Source of the DNA: Streptomyces yangpuensis
GTDB taxonomy: Bacteria; Actinomycetota; Actinomycetes; Streptomycetales; Streptomycetaceae
Reading direction: 5' to 3'
NCBI RefSeq assembly: GCF_001005295.1
Contig: NZ_LBMK01000011.1
Span: forward strand, 1-63,629
Length of the DNA stretch: 63,629 bases
Below are positions 43,296 to 52,672 of this stretch, in pieces. The position numbers and the translations under genes were made by a program. The first letter of the stretch is position 1, and every line of letters begins with the position of its first letter. Under the pieces are notes generated by a model. It searched no databases. It worked only from the letters and a program-made list of their open reading frames with translations, and was not told the origin of the DNA.

Positions 43296-44662
43296 CCGCG
43301 GGCCCTGCGGAAGCGGGCCAGCCCGTCGGGGAGGGAGACCAGCGGCTCGGGATAGCCGTCGTACCGGTTCCGCTCGGGGCCGGCCAGCTTCCACGGCTCG
43401 TGAACTGCGGAGCCCCGCAGACCGGCGAGTTCGGGCACCCACCGGCGTACGTACGCGCCCTCGGGGTCGTAACGCTTGCCCTGGATCACCGGGTTGAGGA
43501 CCCGGTTGGGGCGGCTGTCGGTGCCGGTGCCGGCCATCCACTGCCAGTTGAGCTGGTTGTTGGCGACGTCCCCGTCGACCAGCAGGTCGAGGAAGTGGCG
43601 GGCTCCGGCGCGCCAGTCGATGTAGAGGGTCTTGGTCAGGAACGAGGCGGTCAGCAGCCGGCCGCGGCCGGGCATCCAGCCCTCGTGGGCGAGTTGGCGC
43701 ATCGCCGCGTCCACGACGGGATAGCCGGTGCGGCCCTCCTGCCACGCCCGCAGGTCGGCCTCGGCCTGCCGGCCGCTGCGCCAGCGGTCGCCCCGGGTGC
43801 GGTAGTCGGCGTCGGAAACCGCGGGGCGCGCGGCGAGCAGCTGGTGGTGGAAGTCGCGCCAGCAGAGCTGCCGTACGAAGGCCTCTGCGCCCGCTCCGCC
43901 CCGGGCGCGGGCACGGTGCACGGCCTCGGCCGCCGACAGCGCGCCGAAGTGGAAGTACGGGGAGAGGCGGGAGGTGGTGTCCGCGGCGAGGTCGTCGTGC
44001 CCTTCCTCGTAGGCGTCGGCGTACCGGTCGAGCCAGTACGCGAGCCGCTTGCGGCCCTCCTCCTCGCCGCCGGTGGCCAGGCCCGCCGAGACCTCCCCGG
44101 CGGCCGGCCGCGCGGGCAGGCCCTCGGAGCGGATGCGGGAGGGCACCCTGACGATGCGCGGGGCGGCGAGAGGCGCGCGCAGGCGCGCGCCCGACCAGCG
44201 CCTGAAGTACGGGGTGAACACGGCGAAGTGATCGGATCCGCTCGGTGTCACGGCACCTGCCGGCAGTGCGGTGACGACCCCGTCGTGGACGTAGAGGCGC
44301 CGTCCGTCGGCCTCCAGGGCCCGGCGCAGCCGCTGCTCGCGCCGCAGGGCGAAGGCGCTGCACCCGGCGGCCATGTGCACCTCGTCGGCGTCGGCCTCCC
44401 GTACCACGGCGCACACTTCGGCGACGGGGTCGCCGGAACGGACGACGAGCCGGCCTCCCCGATCGCGCAGGCCCCGGTCGAGGTCGGCGAGGCAGTCGGC
44501 GAGGAAGGCGAGGCGGTTGGGCGACGCGAAACCGGCGTGGTCCACCGCCGGATCACGCACGAAGAGCGGCACGGTCTCGTTACGGGGACCCTGTGCGGCG
44601 CGCAGCGGCGGGTGGTCGTGGACCCGCAGGTCCGAGGTGAACAGGACGACCGAGGCGTTCAC
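43286..44662 (-). CDS. phr: DNA photolyase/cryptochrome, 458 aa
   Basis: Light-driven repair flavoprotein of the class I CPD photolyase type. The N-terminal antenna domain is SVVLFTSDLRVHDHPPLRAA. FAD-domain motifs are TTSRLSPYFHFGALSAAEAV, RQLCWRDFHHQLLAARP, WQEGRTGYPVVDAAMRQLAH, TKTLYIDWRAGARHFLDLLV, DVANNQLNWQWMAGTGTDSR and RVLNPVIQGKRYDPEGAYVR. In the otherwise conserved WM(H/P)NR segment the Asn near FAD N5 appears to be Gly (GWMPGRGRLL). GTG 44662 overlaps the SDR-DUF2867 stop, so the two are coupled, and together they lie downstream of the light regulators. Confidence 0.92.
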   Translation of the reverse strand: MNASVVLFTSDLRVHDHPPLRAAQGPRNETVPLFVRDPAVDHAGFASPNRLAFLADCLADLDRGLRDRGGRLVVRSGDPVAEVCAVVREADADEVHMAAGCSAFALRREQRLRRALEADGRRLYVHDGVVTALPAGAVTPSGSDHFAVFTPYFRRWSGARLRAPLAAPRIVRVPSRIRSEGLPARPAAGEVSAGLATGGEEEGRKRLAYWLDRYADAYEEGHDDLAADTTSRLSPYFHFGALSAAEAVHRARARGGAGAEAFVRQLCWRDFHHQLLAARPAVSDADYRTRGDRWRSGRQAEADLRAWQEGRTGYPVVDAAMRQLAHEGWMPGRGRLLTASFLTKTLYIDWRAGARHFLDLLVDGDVANNQLNWQWMAGTGTDSRPNRVLNPVIQGKRYDPEGAYVRRWVPELAGLRGSAVHEPWKLAGPERNRYDGYPEPLVSLPDGLARFRRARGQD

Positions 44663-46194
44663 GACCGTGCTCCCTGGGTGGTGCCGTCGGCGGCCGCCTC
44701 CGCCGTGCGGGCGATGTTGCGCGCCATGCCGCCGAAGATGAGGGCGTGGAAGGGCGAGACGCTCCACCAGTAGGCGTGGCCGGCCAGGCCGCGCGGGTGG
44801 AAGAGGGCCCGCTGCCGGTACCGTGTGCGCCCCTCGTCGTCGTGTTCGGCGTACATCTCCAGCCAGGCGAGGCCCGGGAGCCGCATCTCGGCGCGGAGTC
44901 TGAGCAGCCGCCCCCGTTCGATCTCCTCGACGCGCCAGAAGTCCAGGGAGTCGCCGATCCGCAGGAGCCTGGCGTCGCGCCGGCCGCGGCGCAGGCCGAC
45001 CCCGCCGACGAGGCGGTCGAGCCAGCCGCGGACGGCCCAGGCGAGCGGGAAGGAGTACCAGCCGTTCTCGCCGCCGATGCCCTCCACGACCCGCCACAGC
45101 GCCTGGGGCGGGGCGTCGACGGTGCGCTCGCGGACGTCGCTGTAGAGGCTGCCGCCGGCCCAGTCGGGGTCGGTGGGCAGCGGGTCGCTGGGTGCGCCGG
45201 GCACGGAGGCGGAGGACCAGCGGGTGACGACCTGGGCGTCGCGGACCTTCTGGAGGGCGAGCGCGAGCGCCCGGTCGAAGGTGATGGGCGAGCCGGGCGG
45301 GTCGGGCACCCAGTCGGCGATGTCGTGCTCGTCGCAGACGACCTCGTACTTGAGGGACTCCGCGAGCGGGCGGGCGATGGACCGGGGTACGGGGGTGACC
45401 AGGCCGACCCAGTGGCTGGACAGGCGCGGTGTGAGGACGGGCACGGGGAAGATCAGGCGCTGGGGCAGGCCGTCGACGGCGGCGTAGCGGCGCATCATGT
45501 CGAGGTAGGTGAGGACATCGGGGCCGCCGATGTCGAAGGCGCGGCTGACGTGGTCGGGCATCTGGGCGCTGCCGACCAGGTAGCGCAGCACGTCGCGGAC
45601 GGCGATGGGCTGGATCCGGGTGCGCACCCAGCTCGGGGTGACCATCACGGGCAGCCGCTCGGTGAGGTAGCGGAGCATCTCGAAGGACGCCGAGCCGGAG
45701 CCGATGATGACGGCGGCGCGGAGCACGGTGGTGGGGACCCCGGAGTCGAGGAGGATGCGTCCGACCTCGGCGCGGGAGCGCAGGTGGGGCGAGAGGTCGC
45801 GGTCGGGGACCCCGGTGGGGGTGAGTCCGCCCAGGTAGACGATGCGGCGCACGCCGGCGGCGCGGGCCTGGTCCGCGAAGGTGCGGGCGGCCCGGCGGTC
45901 GGTCTCCTCGAAGTCGCGGCCGGTGCCCAGGGCGTGCACGAGGTAGTAGGCGACGTCGACGCCCCGCATGGCCGGGGCGAGGGAGGCGGCGTCGGTGACG
46001 TCGCCGCGGACGGTCTCGGCCTGCCCCGCCCAGGGGTGGTCGCGCAGTTTCGCCGGGGTGCGTGCGAGGCACCGTACGCGGTGTCCGGCCCGCAGCAGCT
46101 CGGGGACGAGCCGGCCGCCGATGTATCCGGTGGCGCCGGTGACCAGGCACAGCGGTCCGGGGGGCCGGGCCGGGTGCCCTGGGGTGTCGGTCAT
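44659..46194 (-). CDS. NAD(P)-binding SDR fused to DUF2867 (SRPBCC-like) domain, 511 aa
   Basis: The N-terminal atypical SDR has LCLVTGATGYIGGRLVPELL, then AYYLVHALGTGRDFEETDRR and TTVLRAAVIIGSGSASFEML. The C-terminal 180 residues (SLYSDVRERTVDAPPQALWR, then WRVEEIERGRLLRLRAEMRL and YRQRALFHPRGLAGHAYWWS) match DUF2867. Such fusions are found beside photolyase genes in actinobacteria and are probably light-induced. The reaction is unknown. Coupled to phr by a four-base overlap. Confidence 0.85.
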   Translation of the reverse strand: MTDTPGHPARPPGPLCLVTGATGYIGGRLVPELLRAGHRVRCLARTPAKLRDHPWAGQAETVRGDVTDAASLAPAMRGVDVAYYLVHALGTGRDFEETDRRAARTFADQARAAGVRRIVYLGGLTPTGVPDRDLSPHLRSRAEVGRILLDSGVPTTVLRAAVIIGSGSASFEMLRYLTERLPVMVTPSWVRTRIQPIAVRDVLRYLVGSAQMPDHVSRAFDIGGPDVLTYLDMMRRYAAVDGLPQRLIFPVPVLTPRLSSHWVGLVTPVPRSIARPLAESLKYEVVCDEHDIADWVPDPPGSPITFDRALALALQKVRDAQVVTRWSSASVPGAPSDPLPTDPDWAGGSLYSDVRERTVDAPPQALWRVVEGIGGENGWYSFPLAWAVRGWLDRLVGGVGLRRGRRDARLLRIGDSLDFWRVEEIERGRLLRLRAEMRLPGLAWLEMYAEHDDEGRTRYRQRALFHPRGLAGHAYWWSVSPFHALIFGGMARNIARTAEAAADGTTQGARS

Positions 46195-46234
46195 GGAGGT
46201 GCTCCGTTCCGCCGTCGACCGTGGTGGTTTCCCT

Positions 46235-46440
46235 CATCTCTTCCGCGGTCGCGGGCGGGACGGATGCACGGGGGGGCCGACCAGCGGGGAGCCGTCACCC
46301 GGATGGTGGAACGGAAGCGGTTGCGGTACTCCGTGTGGGTCGTGGCGAGTGTGCGGCGGAAGGCCCGGATCAGGGTGTCGGTGGAGTGAACCGCAGGCGG
46401 ATGCGATCCGGTCGAGGGTGGCGCCGGTGGATTCGAGCGA
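46235..46440 (-). pseudogene. AraC/GlxA-type regulator C-terminal remnant
   Basis: In one minus-strand frame SLESTGATLDRIASACG, then after a small frame change DTLIRAFRRTLATTHTEYRN and RFRSTIR, form the second helix-turn-helix of a GlxA-like AraC regulator. The frameshift lies near 46381-46390, and everything upstream of ESTG is missing. The following 46441-46650 stretch carries a plus-strand frame (PVGVELSAGQIHHAALATVA) that looks protein-like but that I cannot place. Confidence 0.65.
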
Positions 46441-46650
46441 GGGTGCCTTCCTGCGCGGCAACCGGCCCACCGTGGCCGCCGCGGCCTGCGCGACCCGGCC
46501 GTTGCGGCCGGTGGGCGTCGAGCTGTCCGCCGGACAGATCCACCACGCCGCCCTCGCGACCGTCGCCGACCGGTACGGGGTGGTCGTACCGACCGCCTCG
46601 GACCTCGGCTGCGGTTCAGGGGGTGTCTCGCGGCGGCCGGATGCGGCGCG

Positions 46651-49600
46651 TCAGAGTTCCTCGCCGAGCGGCAGCCGGTGGATGCCCGGCAGGTACTCGT
46701 CGAGCTCCCCCGGTGCGAACCGGGACATGCCCACCACGTGCCAGAACTCGCCGGCGACGTCGCCCTCGTACTTGTAGCCGCCGGCCGGGGTCAGCGCCGC
46801 CCAGCCGCCCGCCATGCCCATCAGCGTGGCGCGCAGCGAGGGCGTCCCCCCGTCCGCCGGGATGTTCCAGAGCCGTACGGTGCCGTCCTCGGCGCCGCTC
46901 GCCAGCAGGCCGCCGTCCGGGGAGAAGGCGAGGGAGAGCACCCGCCCGGTGTGGCCGACGAGGTTCGTGACCCGCTCGCCGGTCTCGGCGTGCCACAGGG
47001 CGACCGCCCGGTCGTCGCCCGCGGCGGCCAGCAGCGGCCGGTCCGGGTGGGCGGTCACGGCCCACAGCCGTCCGCCCCGGCCGCGCAGCCGCAGGCGGGC
47101 CTCCCCGTCGCGCCAGACGACGGCGCTGCCGTCCCAGCTCGCGCTCGCCAGCCAGGCGCCGCCCTGGCCGTACGCGACGCCGTACACCCGGTCCGCGTGG
47201 CCGGCGGCGCCGCCGAGTTCCTCCACCAGGCGGCCGCTCCTGGCCTCCCAGACCCGTACGACGCTGTCGTCGCAGCCGGTGGCCAGGACGTCGCCGTCGG
47301 AGCGGAAGGCGATGGACCGGACCCGGCCCCGGTGCGCGGCCAGGTTCGACACGGGTGAGCCGGTCGGGCGGAACCAGACGCGGACGGAGTCGTCGTCGTT
47401 GGCGGTGGCGAGCAGGGTCCCGTCGGCGTTGAAGGCCTCCGCCCACACGTGCTCGGTCTCGGCGTCCAGCTCGCGCAGGTAGTGGCCGCCCACCGGGTCC
47501 CACAGGTACATGTCGCCGTCGTTGCTGGCCGTGACCAGGAGGGGTTCGACGGGGCTGAACGCCGCCGAGACCAGCCGGTCGCCGCGGCCGGACAGCTCCT
47601 CGGTGCACCGTCCGGTGCGGGTGTCCCAGAGCCGTACGACGCCGTCGTTGCCGGCGGTCGCCAGGTGGGAGCCGTCCGCACCGAAGGCGACGGTGCTGAT
47701 CCTGCGGCCGTGCCCGCGCAGGATGCGTTTGCCCTGGCCGGTGGCGGTGTCCCAGATCTGGGCGCCGCCGTCGTTGCCGACGGTGAGCAGCTGGGTGTCG
47801 CCGGGGCGGAAGGCGCACGCCCAGGCGGTGCCGCGGTGGTCGTCGGGCTGCTGGGCGTGGAGGGCGATCGTGTAGCCGTGGGGGCGGCCGGTGACCGTCC
47901 ACAGCCGGACGGCGCCGTTGCTGTCGCAGGCGGTCAGGAGCCTGCCGTCGTCGCCGAACAGCACCTGGTAGACGGCGCCCGTTCCCCGTTCGAGCACGCC
48001 GGCGGGGGTGCCGACGACCGGGTCCCAGAGCCGGACCTGGCCGTCGGTGCAGCCGCTGGCGAGGAGGTTGCCGTCGGGGTGGAAGTCGAGGACGTAGACC
48101 CGGCCGGTGTGGCCGGTGAACTCGTGCAGCAGGCGGGCGTCCGAGGTCCGCCAGATCCGTACTGTGCCGCCCTGTCCGCCCACGCCCCGGTCCGCCGTGG
48201 CGAAGAGGGTGCCGTCGGGGCTGAACCGGGCCCGGTAGACGGCCCCTTGGTGACCGTCGAGCTCCTGGACGCACGTTCCGGTGCTCAGGTCCCAGAGCCG
48301 TGCCTTCGCGGCCGCGTCGCCGGTGAGCAGATGGCCGTCGCGGCTGTGGACGGCGGTGTAGACGGGTGCGGTGTGGCCGGGCAGCCGGTGGACGGGGCGG
48401 CCGGCGGCCACGTCCCAGACCGTGACCAGGCCTTCGCTGTCGCCGGTGGCGAGGATCGTGCCCGCCTCGTCGAAGGAGACCGGCCACACCCCGTCGGGGT
48501 GGACCGGCAGGCTGTGGCGGCACGCGCCGGTGACCGGGTCCCAGAGGCGTACGGTGCCGTCGGATCCGCCGGTGGCGATGACGTCGGGGCGGAACTTCAC
48601 CGCGTAGACGCGTCCTTCGTGGCCCTGGAGGGTGCGCACCGCCCGGCCGTCGTCGGCGCCGCAGACGAGGACGGAGCCGTCCTCGCTGCCGACCGCGAGG
48701 AGTTCGCCGTCGGCGCTGTAGGCGATGGGCTCGGGCAGCCGGCCGGTGCGCATGCCGAAGCCGTACGGGACGCCGACCGCCGACGGCCGGAATCCGGCGT
48801 CCACCGGCATGCCGGGGGCGATCGCGGCGGTCGCGAGTTCGGGGGCCGCCCGTACCGCGTCGTCCAGGCGGACGTCGATGAGCGCGGCCCGGTGCCAGCG
48901 GCTGCCGGTGAGCACGGCGCCCCGCAGGTCGGCCCGGGTCAGGCGGGCCCGGCTGAGGTTCGCGCCGGTCAGGTCGGCTCCGCCGAGGTCGGCCCGGTCG
49001 AGGCGGGCGCCGGTCAGCCGGGTGCCGCGCAGCAGGGCCCCGGAGAGGTTGGCGCCGATGAGCCGGGTGTCCGTCAGATCGGCGTCGGAGAGGTCGACCC
49101 CGCAGAAGTCGCGGTGCGAGAGGTCCTCACCGGCCAGCCTGGCGCCGCGCAGGTCGGCGTTGGCCGGCACGCGCAGGCGGTCGCTGATGCGGACGGCGTT
49201 GGCGCGGGCGGCGTCGCTGACCCCGCGGCTGGGGGCGTCGAGGACCTCGCGCACCCACCGGGCGCACAGCTCGTGGTCGGCGAGGTCGCAGAAGAACTCG
49301 ACGGCGAGCTGGCTGAGCGGGCGGGCGACGAGGAGGGCGTGGCTGCCGCGGCCCAGCTGGTGGGCGGCCTCGCGCGCCACGAGCCATTCGACGACGGAGC
49401 CGTGGATGAACTGGAAGACGCCGTCGGAGCTGCGGACGAGCAGGCTGCCGGCGCCGACCGCCTGGGCCCGTTCGGACGGGGTCAGCGGGGACTCGGTGAG
49501 TTCGCTGAGGGTGGCGGCGACGGTCTCGGTGAGCTCGTCCAGGCGCAGGGCGCTGCGGCCGCTTTCCCACAGCCGCCAGGCCAGCGCGGTCACGGCCGCC

Positions 49601-52524
49601 CAGAGCTCGTCGACGGTGAGTCCGGGCGGGGCGCCGGGCCCGCCTTGGCCGCGTGCCTCCTCGTGGCCGAGCCAGGAGGTGAAGACGTCCTCGTACAGCC
49701 GGGCCGGGCTGAGCGCGCGGCCCGCTCCGGCGACCGCGCGGAGCTGGTCCTGGCTCAGATCCGCGACGAAGGACAGCAGCCGCGGATTGCGGCAGAGCAT
49801 CAGCAGGTCGGGGATGTTGCGCAGGAGCTGGTAGCGCCGGTCGGCGGCGCCTTCGTCGCCGTAGCTGCGCACGAGGTAGGAGCGGATCTGCGCCGGGGTG
49901 AAGCCCTCCACGGACAGGACGCGGCGCTGCGGGAGCAGTCCGACGCGCTCGCCGAGCGCGGTGAGGACCTGTGCGTGCGACTTGAAGTGCTGGGTGCGGC
50001 TGCTGACCACGATCTTGGCGTTGTCGACGGCCGCGTCGAGGAGGACCTGGAGGTGGTCGGCGGCCCGGTCGTAGCTGACCCGGTGGACCAGTTCGTCGAA
50101 GCCGTCGAAGAGCAGGACGACGCGGCCCTGGGCGAGCATGTAGCGCAGGGCCCGCAGGTCGATGGTGTCGACGCCGTGGCCGGCGAGGTGGGCGGCGACG
50201 AGGCCTTCGAGGCTGTGCGCCCGGTCGAGGGTGTTGAGCGGGATCAGCAGCGGCGTGAGGTGCGGGAGCTGTTCGGGGATGCGGCGGGCCAGCTCGCGCA
50301 GCGCGAAGGTCTTGCCGTGTCCGAAGTCGCCGAGGAGCAGGACGAAGCGGCCGTGGTCGGATTCGAGGAGCTCCAGCAGTTCCTCGACGAGGCCGTCGTG
50401 CTCCTGTCCGTCGGGGCGGTCGGCGTCGCGGTAGCGCTGGGGCAGGTACAGGCCGGGGGCGTACTGTTCGCTGCTGCTGAGCCGGGCCGTCTGTGCGGCG
50501 ACGTAGCCGCGCAGGTCGAGCAGGCCCTGGAATTCGATGAAGCTGCGCACCCGGACCCGTACGCCGTGGGCGGCCGCCCGGTGCCGCAGTACGCCGGCCG
50601 GTGCGTCACCTCCGTGGACGAGGACGGCCTCGGAGCCGGAGTCGGTGGCGTGCACCTGGCCGACGAACCGGTCGAGTTCCTCCTCGGTGGGCGTCCCGGG
50701 GTGGACGGCGATGCGCTGCTGCTGGACGACGTCGTCCTCCTGCTCCTGCCAGGTGGCCATGATCTGGACCATGTCGCCCGGCTCGCGGCGCGGGACGTCG
50801 CGCAGCCGTACGCCCGGCCTGCGCACCCGGCAGATCTCCTTGACCCGTTCGGCGAGCGCGGCGGCGGGGTCGTCGAGGGGGGCCCGGCCCTGGGCGTGCT
50901 CGACGTTGATCACGGGGGGCAGTTCGGGGACGGGGAACACCCGGCGGGTGTGCCGCCATTCGCCGGGGAACCGCTCGGCGTCCGACGTGATCCGGTCGTC
51001 CCAGCGGGTGACGGCGTCCGCGGTGACCCGGAGGAGCTGGAAGCGGGCGGGGGCCGCGGAGCCGAAGAGCGGCAGCCCGCCGGCGGGTCCGGTGAGCCGG
51101 CTGTGGGCGGGGGTGGCGGAGAGGGTGCGGGGGCCGCCGGTCGGGCCGTGGAGGAGCAGGTGCAGCCGTGGGGCGGCCAGCCGGGCGAAGGTGTCGGCGT
51201 CGCGCAGTCCGCCGGGGCCGCCGACTGCGTCGCCGGGGCGGCGGCCGTCGGTGAGCGGGTGGCGCAGGGCGCCGATGCGCAGCCAGCCCTCGTCCTCGTA
51301 GCGGCGCATGGCCTCGGCGAACCAGGCGGCCTGGTCACGGCCGATGAAGCCGTACTGCTCCTCCTGGCGGTGGCTGTAGGCGATGGAGGAGTTGAATCCG
51401 GCGACGACCGTGCTCAGTTCGGGCACCGGGAAGAGGGTCCAGGGCTGATCGCTGTCGAAGACGGTGTCCAGTCCCTGGTAGAGGCCGCGGAACAGGCGTG
51501 TGTAGTGGCGCCACTTGGGCCAGTACGGCGGCTGCGGTGCCACCTCGTCGGCCTCGCAGGTGTGGAAGTAGGCCTGGGAGGCGGCCTGGTTCACGTCCTG
51601 CGCGCCGGGTACGACCATCACCCGCTGCGGCGACAGGTCGAGCTGGGAGCGCAGGGTGGTGAGAAAGCTGAGGGCCTGGTCGCATTCGCGGGGGCTGCCG
51701 GAGGCGGTGAGGTCGCCGGTGACCACCATCAGGTCCGGGGACGGCGCTCCAGCGTCCCTGAGCATGATGAGGTCGCCGCGGATCTGGCGGCTGAGCGCGT
51801 CGGGCTCGCGGCCCCGCCCGAAGTCGGGCCCGGCCAGGTGCAGGACGGTCACGGCCTCCTGGGCGCGGCCGGGGAGGCCTCCCGGGGAGGCCTGCGGGTA
51901 GAGGGGCGCGCGGGCCGGCCGGCGGCGGCCCGCCCAGCCGGGGCCGGCGAGCGCGCTCGGCCGGAGTCCGCCGGGGTGGGCCTGCGCGGGGAGGCGGGGG
52001 ACGCCCGGTCCGCCGCCCTGCGCACCGACCGGTGCGCTGCCGGGGTAGCCGGGCCGCCGGCCGGGGCGGGCGTGTCCGTCGACGGCCTGTTCGACCCGGG
52101 TGAGCAGCAGGGAGCGGGCGGTGTCGGTGTCGGCGACGCCCACCAGGTCGACGTAGGTGATGGTGGCGAGGAGCCCCTCGATGGGCATCTCGTCCACCCG
52201 GACGGTCAGCAGACGTCGTTCGGGTGACTCGGGGGAGGCGCGGAGCGCGGCCTGCCACTCCATGCGCCCGTAGGTGGAGCGTTCGTAGTGGCGCGACAGG
52301 ACGGCGATCACCGCGACGGACTCGCTGACCCCGCGGTCCATGAAGTCGATGAAGTTGGTTCCCGGTACGAAGTCCCAGGCCTGGACGACCGTGCGGTAGC
52401 CGGCTTCCTCCAGGGTCCAGGCGATCCACGCCGCCCATGGCTCGTCCGCCGGCGAATAGCTGATGAAGAAGTCGAACTCCCGTACTGACGCCCCGAATTG
52501 CCCGTCCGTCATCATGAGGACCAT
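46651..52524 (-). CDS. TIR - degenerate phosphoesterase - NACHT - pentapeptide - WD40 protein, about 1957 aa
   Basis: Domains in order: TIR_2 (about 16-150; EFDFFISYSPADEPWAAWIA, and STYGRMEW, which keeps the putative catalytic Glu); a Gly/Pro-rich linker; a calcineurin-like phosphoesterase fold (about 220-460) with altered metal and catalytic motifs (LHLAGPDFG, VVTGDLTASG, VPGAQDVN); NACHT ATPase with Walker A GDFGHGKT at 732-739 and Walker B VVLLFDGFDEL near 802; pentapeptide repeats (about 1125-1210, ADLGGADLTGANLSRARL); then some 15 WD40 repeats to about 1895 and a GGWAALTPAGGYKYEG tail. No membrane span. It resembles NLR/STAND immune proteins, in which WD40 senses, NACHT oligomerises and TIR consumes NAD. 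Starts at 52524, 52515 and 52512 are all possible. Confidence 0.9.
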   Translation of the reverse strand: MVLMMTDGQFGASVREFDFFISYSPADEPWAAWIAWTLEEAGYRTVVQAWDFVPGTNFIDFMDRGVSESVAVIAVLSRHYERSTYGRMEWQAALRASPESPERRLLTVRVDEMPIEGLLATITYVDLVGVADTDTARSLLLTRVEQAVDGHARPGRRPGYPGSAPVGAQGGGPGVPRLPAQAHPGGLRPSALAGPGWAGRRRPARAPLYPQASPGGLPGRAQEAVTVLHLAGPDFGRGREPDALSRQIRGDLIMLRDAGAPSPDLMVVTGDLTASGSPRECDQALSFLTTLRSQLDLSPQRVMVVPGAQDVNQAASQAYFHTCEADEVAPQPPYWPKWRHYTRLFRGLYQGLDTVFDSDQPWTLFPVPELSTVVAGFNSSIAYSHRQEEQYGFIGRDQAAWFAEAMRRYEDEGWLRIGALRHPLTDGRRPGDAVGGPGGLRDADTFARLAAPRLHLLLHGPTGGPRTLSATPAHSRLTGPAGGLPLFGSAAPARFQLLRVTADAVTRWDDRITSDAERFPGEWRHTRRVFPVPELPPVINVEHAQGRAPLDDPAAALAERVKEICRVRRPGVRLRDVPRREPGDMVQIMATWQEQEDDVVQQQRIAVHPGTPTEEELDRFVGQVHATDSGSEAVLVHGGDAPAGVLRHRAAAHGVRVRVRSFIEFQGLLDLRGYVAAQTARLSSSEQYAPGLYLPQRYRDADRPDGQEHDGLVEELLELLESDHGRFVLLLGDFGHGKTFALRELARRIPEQLPHLTPLLIPLNTLDRAHSLEGLVAAHLAGHGVDTIDLRALRYMLAQGRVVLLFDGFDELVHRVSYDRAADHLQVLLDAAVDNAKIVVSSRTQHFKSHAQVLTALGERVGLLPQRRVLSVEGFTPAQIRSYLVRSYGDEGAADRRYQLLRNIPDLLMLCRNPRLLSFVADLSQDQLRAVAGAGRALSPARLYEDVFTSWLGHEEARGQGGPGAPPGLTVDELWAAVTALAWRLWESGRSALRLDELTETVAATLSELTESPLTPSERAQAVGAGSLLVRSSDGVFQFIHGSVVEWLVAREAAHQLGRGSHALLVARPLSQLAVEFFCDLADHELCARWVREVLDAPSRGVSDAARANAVRISDRLRVPANADLRGARLAGEDLSHRDFCGVDLSDADLTDTRLIGANLSGALLRGTRLTGARLDRADLGGADLTGANLSRARLTRADLRGAVLTGSRWHRAALIDVRLDDAVRAAPELATAAIAPGMPVDAGFRPSAVGVPYGFGMRTGRLPEPIAYSADGELLAVGSEDGSVLVCGADDGRAVRTLQGHEGRVYAVKFRPDVIATGGSDGTVRLWDPVTGACRHSLPVHPDGVWPVSFDEAGTILATGDSEGLVTVWDVAAGRPVHRLPGHTAPVYTAVHSRDGHLLTGDAAAKARLWDLSTGTCVQELDGHQGAVYRARFSPDGTLFATADRGVGGQGGTVRIWRTSDARLLHEFTGHTGRVYVLDFHPDGNLLASGCTDGQVRLWDPVVGTPAGVLERGTGAVYQVLFGDDGRLLTACDSNGAVRLWTVTGRPHGYTIALHAQQPDDHRGTAWACAFRPGDTQLLTVGNDGGAQIWDTATGQGKRILRGHGRRISTVAFGADGSHLATAGNDGVVRLWDTRTGRCTEELSGRGDRLVSAAFSPVEPLLVTASNDGDMYLWDPVGGHYLRELDAETEHVWAEAFNADGTLLATANDDDSVRVWFRPTGSPVSNLAAHRGRVRSIAFRSDGDVLATGCDDSVVRVWEARSGRLVEELGGAAGHADRVYGVAYGQGGAWLASASWDGSAVVWRDGEARLRLRGRGGRLWAVTAHPDRPLLAAAGDDRAVALWHAETGERVTNLVGHTGRVLSLAFSPDGGLLASGAEDGTVRLWNIPADGGTPSLRATLMGMAGGWAALTPAGGYKYEGDVAGEFWHVVGMSRFAPGELDEYLPGIHRLPLGEEL

Positions 52525-52672
52525 GGTAGGGCGGGGGCTCCGGCCGCGCCCCGGTCCCGACGGGGCGGCGTCGCGGAGCGTGCGGGTCCGCTCACCCCGG
52601 CCCGGCAGGGGTGTCCGGTTCCGGCCGGGACCGCCTGCCGCCGGGGCGCGTGCGTGTGCGACTCTGTTCGCC

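Noticed and set aside
46441..46650. Named gene from PVGVELSAGQIHHAALATVA frame
   Set aside because: No start, no stop context and no recognisable family.
47449..52227. 1592-codon plus-strand frame opposite the TIR-NACHT gene
   Set aside because: It lacks domains and mirrors third-position GC of the minus-strand gene.
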